DNA from: Rhizaria sp. SCN 62-66
Lineage: Eukaryota; Rhizaria, unplaced
Reading direction: 5' to 3'
Length of the DNA: 64,000 nt
Assembly: GCA_001724265.1 (NCBI GenBank)
Contig: MEDY01000236.1
Span: forward strand, 1-64,000
Part shown: one piece after another, positions 28,869 to 40,318 of the stretch
Position numbering within the stretch: position 1 is the first letter of the stretch
How the letters are laid out: every line of letters starts with the position of its first letter
Notes under the pieces: model-generated
The model's input: the letters and a program-made list of their open reading frames with translations, nothing else
Told to the model about the DNA's origin: nothing
Databases searched by the model: none
Program-made: the position numbers and the translations under genes

Positions 28869-29817
28869 TCAGGGCTTCTCGGTGGTGGCGGTGAGGATGT
28901 GGATGAGGTCGTGGGGACCGACGACGCCGTCGCCGTCTTCGTCCGCTTCGGCAATCATCTCGCGCAGCTCCTCCTCTGTACAGTCGGCGCGCAACAGCGA
29001 TCAAAAAGCAAAGGTAAAAGGGATAAAGGGAAAGGTTAGCGAGCAGATATCGAGTGGATGCGTCTGCGGGATTGAGAGCAAGCAGATGGCAGGTCTCGGG
29101 TCAGCACGTACCGGTCATGGCCTCACCCATTTCGTTGGCAATCACGGCCAGGTTGTGCAGCGTGATGCCCGCCGCGGGGTCCGTAGGGGCAAAGTTCTGC
29201 ACAGAAAACAAACGAATAAACATCAGGAAAGCAAAACAGAGAGATGCAGTGACAGGGATGCAGGTGAGGACAGAGTCGATATATAACGTGCAGACTAACT
29301 ATATAGCATTAAAAAGAGTAGGTTTAGACGCGTTTCGACAGGCAACCGAGGTTATATTCTGTTTTTGTTCGAGTTTGCGTACCTTGTACGCCTTGAAGAT
29401 CTCCTCCTCGGTCGGGGGCTCGCGCATCTTGGCGGCAAAGACCTCGAGGAACGACGCGAAGTCCATCTTACCAGTGCCTACATCCGCAAAAAGTACAGCA
29501 AACACACACAAATGGTTTATAATATGAGGGTTAGGTCCTAACGAGGGGTCACTGTGATGTCCTACAGTGGGCACGAGAGCAATGAGAGAGCTCTTGCGCG
29601 TGTGTTACGTACCGTTCTTGTCACGCTCCTGCATAATACGCTTGAGGTAGTCCTTGTCAGGCTCGTAACCAAGAGCGCGGAAGGCGACCTTGAGCTCCTT
29701 GATCTCAATCTCGTCCGTGCCACCGACAGCGAGGAGGTCGAAGGCCTCCTTGAGGTCGCTCTTTTGGCTGTCAGTCAGCTCGAGCTTGAGGTTGTGGCCT
29801 CGCGTCGCAGACGACAT
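28869..29817 (-). CDS. Centrin-like EF-hand protein
   Basis: Four exons in transcript order: 29817-29613, 29477-29383, 29196-29112, 28975-28869; donors GTACGT, GTACGC, GTACGT; TGA stop; 163 residues, typical for centrin. Matches: LTDSQKSDLKEAFDLLAVGG, EIKELKVAFRALGYEPDK, GKMDFASFLEVFAAKM, LHNLAVIANEMGEAMTEEEL, EMIAEADEDGDGVV. Centrins are Ca-binding components of basal bodies or spindle poles and also of the nuclear pore export complex. EF-hand 1 lacks Asp at its first ligands, EF2 has Ser where the final Glu is expected, EF3 is degenerate; only EF4 (DEDGDGVVGPHD) looks intact. The C-terminus ends TTEKP rather than the usual KKTxLY. Confidence 0.85.
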
Positions 29818-30200
29818 TCCTGTGATGTGAGAAGATCATTAAAAAGGAAAAATGTAAAAAATCTCAGTTAGTTACTAGATATGGTCGCAAATCCTCTCTT
29901 GACGGTCAGACTGACTCATGCATCAACGAGTTGATTCAAATTCTGACCACCCGTTTTTTCTCGAGCGCCGCTGTCTGTTGGAGCCTGAGCCAGCCCAATC
30001 CTGCGACATCGATACTACTCCAAGGAAATCGTACAATAGAGAGATGACAACATATTTTTGTGAATACCGTTCTTTAGTCTAATATGCTAATAGTTGACGT
30101 GTTGAGACATGTATTTTAGCGTCTTGCTAGCTCGAATCCCATCTCATCTCGTGATCCCACCTTGCTTTTTCTCTTTCCACCATTCGCGCTTCCCCACAGC
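29818..30200. other. Divergent promoter region, no gene seen
   Basis: AT-rich spacer between the centrin start and the next + gene. A pyrimidine-rich stretch followed by CACAG lies at 30160-30200, directly before the ATG. Confidence 0.4.
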
Positions 30201-30956
30201 ATGTCCGATAAGGTAAGTCAAGACGCCGCTAAGGCCTCTTTAAACAACGCCCCCCAAGCTTCTTCCTCTTCATTGTCATACTCTCTGCCCATGCACCCTT
30301 CCCGCAAACGCACGGCTCCCACCGCAGCAGCTTCGATCGACAACGGCGCTGCTGCCACTGACTCAGCCTCAGCCTCGAGCTTCAGCTCTGACTCGAATCT
30401 CGACTCTTGCATCGACGCTGCAGCGCCCCCCTCTGCCCCCGCCCTAGCCTCCGCCCCCGCCCCCGCCCCTGCCACGGCAACGGCGACGGCGACGGCGACG
30501 GCGACCGACGCAGACGCCCACGATCTCTTGGAGCAGTGGCGCGCCGCGGGCTTCCCCGCGCGCAGCGTGGTGCACTTCGCGAAGCTCTCGCACAAGGCCG
30601 TCGCGCACGCCGCGGTGCTGGAGCAGCACGCCCGCCTGCGCGCGGAGAAGGCTGCGGCCAAGGAGGTCACGCGCCTGGCGCACGAGGCGCGCATGCGCAG
30701 CTAGGAGCAGGCTGCGGCCAAGGAGGCCACGCGCGTGGCGCGCGAGGCGCGCATGCGCAGCCAGGAGCAGGCTGCGGCCAAGGAGGCCACGCGCGTGGCG
30801 CACGAGGCGCGCATGCGCAGCCAGGAGCAGGCCAAGGCGGAGCGCGTCGCCGCGCGCGCGCGCGAGCACGAATTTGTGCTGAGTCAGCATGCCGCGTTCC
30901 GCACGTTGAGGGCCTCGCGCAGGGCGCTGCACGAGGGCTACAACCCGGCGTGGTGA
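30201..30956 (+). CDS. Tandem-repeat coiled-coil protein with in-frame TAG
   Basis: Reading starts at ATG 30201 (MSDKVSQDAAK) and runs to TGA 30954-30956, about 251 codons, if the TAG at 30702-30704 is read as an amino acid. A Ser/Ala/Pro-rich first half with a TA-repeat leads into DLLEQWRAAGFPARSVVHFA. Three 20-residue repeats, EQAAAKEATRVAHEARMRSQ, then form a probable helix. The TAG occupies the last codon of repeat 1, where repeats 2 and 3 have CAG. The end HAAFRTLRASRRALHEGYNP follows. No family recognised. After the TGA the same frame stays open to TAA at 31188-31190. GTGAGC at 30953 resembles a donor, so the true C-terminus is uncertain. Confidence 0.55.
30645..30824 (+). repeat. Three 60-bp tandem repeats inside a coding region
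   Basis: Units 30645-30704, 30705-30764, 30765-30824 differ at only a few bases. The last codon of each unit is TAG, CAG, CAG respectively. Confidence 0.95.
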
Positions 30957-31190
30957 GCCGTCGAGGGGCCCGTGCCGCTCGTAACCGTCGAGGGGCCCCT
31001 AGCCGTCGGGGGACCGGCGGCGGCTGCGGCGGCTGCGGCGGCGGCGCTTGACCAGTCGGACGCGGCAGCGACGGCTGCGTCCTCTCTCTCTGTTTCTCTC
31101 TCTCTTGTTGACAGTGAGAGCGCCAGTACCAGCGCGAGTGTGTCTGCTGAGGAGCCGGGATATGGACCGGGACAGGACCAGGACCGATAA

Positions 31191-32169
31191 GAAGAGGACG
31201 GGTGCGTTGCGATGCGAGGCTTGATACCGAGAGCAAGGCAGTGTAAAGCGAGCGCAACGACGTGTCTTGAAATGTATGTGTTGCTGTAATTGTAAAGCTG
31301 TCGCTGTCGTTAGCACGACAATACTGGTCCTCGTGACCGATTATCGTGTTGCCGACACGATGTGCGTGTATCTTGTAATGATATCTTCTGCGCTCGCTGT
31401 ATACTGTATCCTTGCCATTCTTACGCGCTGTACTTTGCCACACGCGCTGCACTCACTCTCTATCGGTGCACATCAGTGTCATAGCACGGATGGACCGAGA
31501 GACGCTTGTCCCGCGCGCGTGTGATCGGAGTACGCTGCGTTATCGCTTAGCGGCGGCTTGATCGGACATGCTAACCCCACATTTCACACACACAGAACCC
31601 ACCCTGCACCACGTGCGGACCGGAGGAATGCGCGTGTCTTCCGCGGCGGTCGCAGTGCAGCCGTGGCCCACCGGGGCCTGCTGCACTGCGCTCGCCGCCG
31701 AGACGCGGCGCGGACCGACGCGACGTCCAGTTATTGCGACATAGACCGTGATAGTCTTGTCGAATCATTGATAAAACTAAGGTTGATATACAAAATATAT
31801 TATTTCCGCAATATCTCAATGATCTTATTGGATAGATCTTCACCTCCAAGATATAGACTCGGAGTTGTGCCCTTACGATAGACTCGTGGCTGGATCTGCG
31901 TGTCGTGATCGGGACAAGTTGCCTTGCATTCGGATTTCTATATGTATACAGGGCAACGATATAATAGTCATTTGTCGCTTGAAGAAGTGATGAAGAAATT
32001 CATCATATATTTTCACAAATTAGGAATTTGACCAAGCTTGATCTTGCTAGTTTATTTCACTCTTTTGACATGCACATCTTTTCTTCAGGTAAGCTGCGCA
32101 ACTCGCTTCGCACAAATCACCCAACCTCACTGAGTCTTTCACCGATTGGAATAATTATCTTTTTATAGC
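31191..32169. other. Intergenic, no gene seen
   Basis: About 1 kb between two + strand genes, GC-rich to about 31750 then AT-rich. Frames here have no recognisable motif. An acceptor-like TTCAG lies near 32090. Confidence 0.45.
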
Positions 32170-33946
32170 ATGGGAAAGTCTTCTAAAAAGAAGAATGCTG
32201 ATGCACAGGCAAAAACCCTGCCAAATACCCCAGATAAGCCACCAAGCAAGTCCCCCAAACCCATCAAGTCTCCCACAACTCCGCACCACCACGCGCACTT
32301 CAAGTTCGATGCCTCATCCCAAACCAACGCGCCAGGCGCGGTTATCGTCATCAACAAGCCTGTACCAAGTCATCTTTCCGCTGCAGCTGCGCGCAGGAAG
32401 CGCCCCGCGCCCCCCTCGCCGCACCCTCTCGACGACACCCCTGGCCAGCGCACTGCGCCCGCCCCCGCCCCCGCCCCCACGCCCGCCCAGGGCTCTGCGA
32501 CTGCTCCTGCATCTGCGCCCGCCTCCGCCTCTGTGTCTGCGCACGCTTATGCTTCTCCGCCCGCGTACTTGCACACGTCGTCGCGTCCCGGGGGCGGCTT
32601 CGTTGCCTCACCACCCGCGTCAGCGGCGCACGGCAACACGGTCGCCGCGCCTCTAACAGCGCCTTTGACCCCGCACGCGACGCACGGTGCGGCGCCTGCA
32701 GCTGGTGTTGCCAGGTCGCCGGGTCCCGCAGTGGCGCTGCCGCTGCCGCTACGTGCGGCGCAGTCATTCTTCCCGCCCGCTGCGCCGGCGCTGCCTGCGA
32801 CCACGCTACCTGCGGCGGCGGGCGTGCACGGCAGCAGTGTTGGGTACTATGGCAGTAGCAGCGGCAACACTATTGGTAACAATGCTAGCTTGGGTTTTTC
32901 TGGAGCTATTGGCCCCATTAGCTATGCTAGCTCAATGTCTGCTTACAGTTACAACAACGCTTACGGTCACACTCCGCTGACCGCGTCTTCCTCATCGTCA
33001 TCGCTGTCGTCGCCATCAGTCCCGCTCGTCTCCGCATCGGCCCTCTCATCGTCGCTGTCATCGCCGCTGATCCTGAGCGCGATTAACCCCGCGACCAGCC
33101 CGGTTCCCGGCGTTAATTGCGGTCTGACTCATGGCGGTATGACTCTGAGCGAGCAGTCGTCGCGCGCGTACCACGCGTACCGCGCCCAGCGTCTCGAGAC
33201 GGAGCGCGCGTACCTGGCCGGCATGCTCGCTGTGCTGGCCCCGCTGCGCGCGCGGCTTGCGGCGCTGCGCGCGGCGCATGACCGGCAGCGGCACGCGCAC
33301 TTTGCGCTTGCCCGCCGCGCGCTCGAGCTGGAGCACCGCCGCGCCGCCTGCGCCGCGGGTTCGCGCGAGTGCGCAGAGGCCGAGGCGGCGCTGCAGCTTG
33401 CGCAGGCCGAGGCTGCGGCGCTGCTACGCGCGCTGGCCGCCGGCGACGACGTGCTGGCTGCGGCCGAGGGTGCGGTGGACGAGGCCGGCGCAGGGTCCCT
33501 CGCCGAGGCCGAGGCCGCGGTACGCAGCAGCGAGGCCGCGCTAGCGGCGGCGGCGGCGGCCGCGAACGGACTGCTGCAGCATCAATTGCCGAAACAGCAA
33601 CAGCAGCAACTGCCGCAGCTGCATCAGCAGCAGCTGCAGCAGCAACAGCAACAGGCGATGCCACTCACACAGCCGCAACTGCAACAACAGCAGCAGCCTA
33701 CGCAGCAGCACCAGCAACAACAAATGCAGTCACAATGGGTATCAAACCCAAACCACTTTCTGTCGTTGCCTCCACAGCTGCCACGACAGAGCCAGGCCCC
33801 GGGCAGTCAGGCCTAGGGCCAGCAGCAGGTCTCGGATGCTGAGATGCGCACCATAGTCGAGAAGCACCGGGTGAAGCAGGCAGAGATCCAGCAATACTAT
33901 CGCCAGTGGGACGAAAATGAAGCCGAGGCGCGCAAGAAGCTTCAGC

Positions 33947-34034
<88 letters not shown>

Positions 34035-36230
34035 CAACAGCAACAACAGCAGCCACAGAGTAAAGCTGCTGCAGTGAAGCCGGAGAATAATCCCATCAAG
34101 AGCAATCCTAACAATACGACTAATAACGGCTCAAAGAGCAACAGCAGTACCAGTAGCAACGCCGCTGTTGCAGCTTCGACGAAACCGACTAATAGCAATA
34201 CTCCTGCTTCCACAGTTGCCGCAGCAGCCATTGCCGCGGCCGGAGCTCCTGTCGCGAACGTGGCTTCATCACAGACACAGAATCCTCTCACTAAGGCTGA
34301 GCACAAGCTCACCAAACAGGAAGCGCACATCCAACGTGTCCTCGAGGCTGCAGCGCAAAAGAAAGAGCAAAACCGGCTGCGCACTCAAGAGCTTCAGAAA
34401 GCAGCAGCATTAAGGAAGGAGCTGCAGCAGCAGCAACTGAAGGAGGAACAAGAGCAAAAAAAGCTACAGGAGCATAAGAAAAAACAGCAACAGCAGCAGT
34501 CAAAAGCTGCGCAGCAGCAACAACAAGGGCCCGCCAAGAAGAGTGCTGCCGTGGTCGCAACGCAGGAGGTGAACAAGTTTGAGCAGCAGAATAAGAGTAA
34601 CCTCAGCGTTGGGATGAGGGCTGAGCAAGAGAAGCTCGCGGACAAGGAGAAGCGGAAGCCTGTCGAGCAAGAGCAAGTTGCGTGGATGCCGACGGGCAAC
34701 GAGAAGGCGGGGCAACAACAACAGCAGCACGAAAAAGAGCAGCGCGAGGCAGAGCTGCAGAAAACAAAGAGTAAGCAGGCTGAGCGTGAGAAGGCCGCTG
34801 TCGCCGCTACAAAGGCTGCGGAAGCTGCTGCCGCTGCCAAAATTTCGGCAGCTGTTAAGGCGAGGCTTGACGCGTAGATGTCATCGAAGCCCGAGATCTA
34901 GGAGATGATGGCCTTGGCAGATGCCAAGAAGGAGTTTGCGAAGAAGCAGGAGCACGAGCGCGGGCTCAGGCATCTCGAATACGATGCAAAAGAGAGGCAC
35001 GAGGCCGAGGCGAAGCAGGCTGAGCAGGTATTAAAGGTCAAGGAGAAGAAGATCCTTGAACAAGAACACAAACTCGCACTTGAAGCAAAAACCAAGCGTG
35101 GTCAAGAACAAAACTCAGTGCTGGCGCAGAAAAGTGACGTCATGAAGAAGTTGGAAGAAGAACAACTTGAACGTGAACAAAAGGTGAACAAAGTTACTGA
35201 GATGTTGACCAAGAAGCGTCAAGCTCTGGCTGCTGAGCGTGAACGCGAGGAGCATAAGCGTCTGCGCAAGGAAGAGCGTAAGCGCGAGAAAGCTGAGCGT
35301 GCTGCTGCACAGGAAAAGGAGACGACAGAGCAGGAGAGGCGACTTGAAGCTGAGAAAAAGAAGAAGCATGAAGAGAAGGAAAAAGAGCAGCGTAAGCGCG
35401 AAAAGGAGCAGCGCAAAGAGCATGAGCGCAAGACGCAGCACGAGCAGCAGGCATGCGACGAGGCAGCGAGGGCGCAGAAGAAGAAGAAGGAACAGGCGGA
35501 GACTGCAGAGGCGACGGCAGCTAAAATCAGGGAGAAGGCGAAGGCCGATGAGGAGGCCAAGAAAAAGGCCGACGCTAAGCTTGAGGCTAAGGCTACTGCT
35601 GCCGCCGCCGCCGCCGCTGCTGCTGCTGCTGCCGCAAAGGCGAAAGCTGACGCTACTGCGGCAAGGCCAGCGACAGAACTGCCGACACGCTCTCTGCGGT
35701 CAAACTCCACTGTTACCAACTCGACTTCAAGCTCTGGTACCAGCTACACCTCGAGCTCGAACTCCAGCTCCAGCTCCTGCGCGAGCGTCACCGCATCGGG
35801 CTCCCACCGCGGCGCCGCGGCCGGCACGAGCGCGGCTGCGCTCGACGCCGCGGCCCGCCAAGCCGCGCTCGTCAGCACAAAGACTTCGGTGAGCGCGTCT
35901 GTTGCGCAGAATAACAGTGCCCCCGACACTTCTAGGACTGTTGTCAAGAGGAACACTTACAACTTCACAACTGACGATAAAGACAGCAAGAAGAAGATTG
36001 TCTGGTCTGCGGCAGCTGTTGCTGAGGCTGCGGCCGCGGCCGCTGCTGCAGCCTCTGGTCCGACTATTTTGCCGAGCGGCGCTGCGTCTGCGTCCCCCGT
36101 GTCAGCGCGAGCGACTGTGAGCGGTGCAGTGGCGACCGAGCCTCCCCGTGAGTCGCGCCGGCCGGGGACTGTGACGTGCCCCGACTATGACTCTGATCTG
36201 GACTCTGGGCCTGAGAATGGTCCGCGCTGA
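32170..36230 (+). CDS. Gln-rich coiled-coil protein with three in-frame TAGs and one frame change
   Basis: Starts ATG 32170 (MGKSSKKKN). Segments in order: Pro/Ala/Ser-rich N-terminus; an Arg/Ala/Glu helical block (about 33140-33560); a Gln-rich stretch; TAG at 33814; VSDAEMRTIVEKHRVKQAEI; a perfect (CAA)29; then a 1-base frame change near 34033. Downstream comes KAAAVKPENNP, a long Lys/Glu/Gln coiled coil, TAGs at 34875-34877 and 34899-34901, more charged coiled coil to about 35500, and a Ser/Ala tail ending TGA 36228-36230. Reading TAG as Gln gives QAQGQQQ, LDAQMSSKPEIQEMM. After the TGA the frame continues 37 codons with another TAG. No family is recognised. A decaying gene is the alternative, but every internal stop before 36228 is TAG. 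Confidence 0.55.
33946..34032 (+). repeat. (CAA)29 trinucleotide repeat encoding polyGln
   Basis: 29 uninterrupted CAA units in frame with the upstream coding sequence. The following bases CACAACAG look like CAACAACAG with one A missing. Confidence 0.95.
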
Positions 36231-36350
36231 CGCGACGCTTAGAAAGGCCAGCAGCAGGCGCACGCTGCTACGGGCGTGCACACGTATCCTTCAGGCTCCG
36301 TGAATTACTCAAGTTATGTCACAACAGGCGTGACTGCGTTTGTTGTATGA

Positions 36351-36656
36351 CTTATGTTTAATCTAATTTATATAATCGAGATATCATTTCACAATAATGT
36401 TACCGACATCTTAAGAACTACCCACGCAATACACAGTATTTATTCGGATATAATCGAGTAAAAATTTATAGAATGTATTCAAACAGCGGGGCATGGCCTG
36501 ATCTTAACGCGCATATTTGAGATGTGAGATTTGAGGGGTGGATAGCTGCGCAAGAGACTTTACAGTGTTTAAATGAGACTATGCCATAATTGAGTAATGT
36601 GCTCCAAGCATGTAGATGTGGTTCACGTGTACCCACAGGTAGTTATGCGTATGTAC
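36351..36656. other. AT-rich convergent intergenic region
   Basis: No gene seen. Confidence 0.5.
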
Positions 36657-38598
36657 TCACGTGTTGCGCGCGTGCTCCTCTGCCTCACGCTGGCTGGAGC
36701 GGTCGTTGACATACCCGGCCATGCTGATAAGCGCAAGGATAGAAATGGCGACAAGTGCAAAAGGGACGACGATCTGCAGGAGAGTGATCATGCCCGTGCC
36801 TGCGCGCGAGTGAGTGATGCAACGGGAATACAAATAGAGTCAAGAGGAGTTCACGAGGTCGTGAGCAAATGATTTGAAAAGGCAATATCACAAAACACGA
36901 ATGATAAGATGCACTGACGTTGAGTTACGAAGAAAGCGACAAGTTCCAGTGACGTACCAGTGAGAACAATGAAGAAGAAAATGATGCCCTTGATTGCCTC
37001 AATTGGGCCACTACTGAAGAAACCGGGTTGCATCGGCTCTAAACGCGCAAATACAAATATAAATAGAAAGTCAGTTGAGAAAAACAAGAAAAATTAGCAA
37101 ATAATTGAAATATTCGAATTCATTTGAGTTATCACACACGACGATTCAGCTCCAAAGCCCTCTTGAGCACAACGTACCTCCGATGAGCACAGCGGGCCCA
37201 GCGTCGGCCAGCGCGACGAGCTGCGCGTCGAACGCGGCCTGGTCAAACGGGGCGGCGACGGCGTCGCTGGTGGCAGAGTCACGGTCGCTGCTGCCCTCAG
37301 TCGCGCCGTCCTTGGCGTTGGCGTTGGCCTTGGCGTCGGTCTTACTCTCGGCAGAGGCAGACTTGTCAGACGGGGCGCGAATCGCGCTATTGCAAAGAAA
37401 AACAAAAAAAGGAAAAAAAAGAAGCACAGTTAGCCAAGAGTGTAAAAATCGTGCATATCCCGGAGTATTGCATCAATCACAGTTGACTGACTGCGTAATG
37501 AGCGACGTACGCGGTCGCGACGTTTTGCGCCTGCGTGATGAGGAGGTCCACGGCGGGCGCGTACACGTGCTCGTTGGCGTCGTAGAGCGCGTACTCGCGG
37601 ATGTACCACGGCACGCGGAAGATGAAGTCGAAGTAGCCAATGATGTTGCCCCACAAAAACTAAACGCACACAAGGGGACAGAATGAGTAGAATGTGAGCG
37701 ATAACACCGCGAGGAGTACCAAGCGACAAACAAAGCGCGACATAGCAATGTAGCAAAACTTCATCGAGTCTGCACAGTGATCGCATCAACACTCGCGACG
37801 TACGTAAGAGACAAAGTAGTCGACGATGACCTTGCCGATGAACGACACGATATCCGTGTCCCTGTCGTTGGCGAGCGCGTAGATGGCGTCGAACATCATG
37901 CCCGTCTTCCACGCGCTCACGCTAGACTCGCGCGCCGCCTCCAGCCGCTCCGCGTGCACGGCGCGCATTTCGGCCAGTGCGGACGGCGAGAAGAGCGAGG
38001 TGAGCGCGCGGCGCTGTGTGTGCGCGCTCTCCAGGTCGCGGGCGGCCACGGCGAGGGCGTTCTCGCGCTCCGAGGCCACGGCGCGCGCCGAGTCGATGCG
38101 CGCCTGCACCTCGGGCGGGTTGCGGCGCACAAGATTGCTGCGGATAAAGCAACGTAAAACAAAACGCAAGATGAAGAAAGTTGGTGACAGTTATGAGCGA
38201 GGTGTTTTTGATGTTTGGCTGATAATGAACGAGAGAGAGCAAGACTTATATGATACGTACCTGTGGCTCTGCGCCTCTTGATACTCGGCCTGCGCCTCGA
38301 CAAACGCGTCCTCGGCGTCGACCTTGCGGCGGCGCACGGCGTCGAGCGCGGTGGGCTGGTTGAGGTCTCCCAGCAGCGCCAGCCGCCTGTCGGCCGAGGT
38401 TACCAACGGGCGCGTGAGCGAGCCGTGGGGGCCCTTGACCAGCGCGCTTGCGGCGTCGAACTCGTCCGAGACAAAGAACTCGGGCCACGAGACGAAGACC
38501 ATGCTCATGATGACAAACGTGAGGATGACCCACGTGCGTGTGGAGCAGCGGAGGATGCTGCTGAAGCGCAGGTTGAACCCCAGCGGCTCATCGTCCAT
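36657..38598 (-). CDS. Multi-exon membrane protein with coiled coil, family unknown
   Basis: Six exons in transcript order: 38598-38261, 38137-37804, 37659-37511, 37386-37178, 37038-36958, 36799-36657. All five donors are GTACGT and all phases join, giving 417 residues. A membrane helix near the N-terminus (WVILTFVIMSMVFVSW) is followed by about 120 residues of Ala/Arg/Glu coiled coil and by conserved-looking DIVSFIGKVIVDYFVSYFLW, NIIGYFDFIFRVPWYIREYA and YAPAVDLLITQAQN. An acidic Ser/Ala linker and two more membrane helices (KGIIFFFIVLTG and QIVVPFALVAISILALISMA) end the protein. The stop TGA overlaps a GTGAGT, so one more exon cannot be excluded. The intron density suggests an old conserved gene, but I recognise no family. 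Confidence 0.7.
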
Positions 38599-39003
38599 GA
38601 AGGCTAGCTATACTTCACATTGAGAGTAAGAGATACAGAGTTTTAATTAGAATGGCTAAATTAAGTACACGCATTGAATTCGGTATGCGCTTCTTGTTAG
38701 AGTTGACGATCAGAATCTCGAGATATCTCGTTTGAAAAACAAGCCATCACAAGCTTTGCGATCTTGCTGACTACTGGTGACAAGCGACCAATGATCCACG
38801 TGAGCAATGTACAAACGTCAGGATATGAGAAGCAAGAAAAACACGAGTTCAGTTTGCGCAGAGACCAAGGCCAGATATTACTTTATTTTAACACAACATG
38901 ACCCTATTGAGCACTCTATATAACATTACCGTCGCATATCGCACATAACGCAGCAACAGTTTGTGATACGATTCGTGACTACTAAGGCAGCAGCACGCGC
39001 AGC
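38599..39003. other. Intergenic, AT-rich, no gene seen
   Basis: Upstream of the membrane-protein gene and downstream of the UCH gene (both minus). The UCH reading ends at a TGA inside AGGTGAGC, which could also be a splice donor leading into this region. Confidence 0.4.
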
Positions 39004-40318
39004 TCACCTGTGGCCGCCGCGCTTGTTGCTGTAGTAGAGCAGCGCCATGATCTGCTCCATCTCCTCCTTCTTCTTCTGCGCGGCCTTCTTCTCGGCCCTG
39101 GCGGCGGACAGCGGCGCGGCGGCCGCCAGCACCTCGTCCAGCTTCCCCTCGCGCTCCAGCGCCCGCAGCAGCTCGACCGCGAACGGGACGTAGTTGTGCC
39201 CGCGTCGCGCGTTGCGCTCCCGCGCGCGCTCGCGGTCGCCCCGCAGCGCCGCGGCCTCGCGCTCCGCCGCCGCGGCCGCGGACGCGTTCCCGCGCGCGCG
39301 CGCCGCCGCAGCCGCAGCCTCGGCCGCGGACAGGGCACTCTTGTCGATCGTCAGCAGCGAGTACTCGAGCTCGGAGGCCTGCGAGAAGCGGGCGATGCGT
39401 GCTGTAATGGCCTCGGCCGCCACCGTGCGCCACTCGCTGCTCGGATCCGTGTCGTCCTCGGCGTTGCACTCAGAAGCAGTCGCAGTCGCATTGATGGTCA
39501 TGTTGTTGGTGTTGTTGTTGTTGTTGCCGGCCGCGTCGTCGATCATAGGCGCCCCGGCCTCCTGGCTGCCCGCATCGGCGCTCACAGCGCCGACCCAGCC
39601 GGGCACTTTACCGACGGCGATGGGTCCCTGCTTGAGCCCGTCGAGCTCCCACACGGTGCCGCCCACCGGCACGTAGGCGACGTAGTGGTACGCGCGCCCT
39701 GGCCCGCCGCCGCGGCCGCCGCGCGTGCTCAGCGCGTCCGGCGGCTCAAACGCGTTGTGCGCGGCGCGGAGCAGCGCGCTCTCGCCGATGGCTTCGCCGC
39801 GGATGTCGGCGGGCAGGTCCAGAGCGAAGGCGCGGAACTCGGTCAGCGCGGGGCCCAAATCAGCGGCGCGGGGGCGGTTGAGCAGCACGGAGAGCACGGC
39901 CTGGCTCGCGCAGGCGTTGGTGACGGTCTGATGCGCGAAGAAGAGTCCCGGAACGGCGGCGGGGTCGGTCACGGGGCGCGGGTCGGCCTGGCGGGACCAC
40001 TGGAAGAGAAACACCATACCCAGGCAGGGCTGCTCGGGGGGCAGCGACAGAGAGGACAGGTCGAAGACCTCGTTGACGTCGACGCCGGAGACGCCCATTC
40101 GCTCGATGAGCTCAGTGAACACACCTACAAGTGTGAATATGTGCAATATGTGGCGGTCAGTGTGATCGTGTTGCGTTTCAATGCGGACATGCGAGATACA
40201 GAAAGAAGCATTCAATGAAGCTGTAGTGAAAGCGAACTCACGGAAGAGTACAGAACATGAAGAAGAACGTACTGGGCTCGTTTTCGATCGTAAACCACTC
40301 GTCTGAGGAGTCGGACAT
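39004..40318 (-). CDS. UCHL5: UCH37/UCHL5-type ubiquitin C-terminal hydrolase
   Basis: Two exons: 40318-40273 and 40124-39004; donor GTACGT; TGA stop; 388 residues. Joining restores EWFTIENEPSVFTELIERMG, the standard UCH start. This cysteine protease trims ubiquitin, as part of the proteasome (via RPN13) or of INO80. Catalytic residues are visible: oxyanion Gln and nucleophile Cys in HQTVTNACASQAVLSVLLN, His in AYHYVAYVPV, Asp in WELDGLKQGPI. GEAIGESALLRAAHNAF covers the crossover-loop region. The C-terminal helix HNYVPFAVELLRALEREGKL plus a Lys-rich coiled tail is the UCH37-type extension, which distinguishes it from short UCHL1/3. An insert of about 40 residues with an Asn run sits after the Asp motif. 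Confidence 0.9.

Noticed and set aside
32170-36230. Interpretation of the coiled-coil gene as a plain pseudogene
   Set aside because: All internal stops before 36228 are TAG, with none TAA or TGA over 1,350 codons, and two independent genes show the same pattern. The single frame change at the CAA repeat is better explained as a repeat slip. Not fully excluded.
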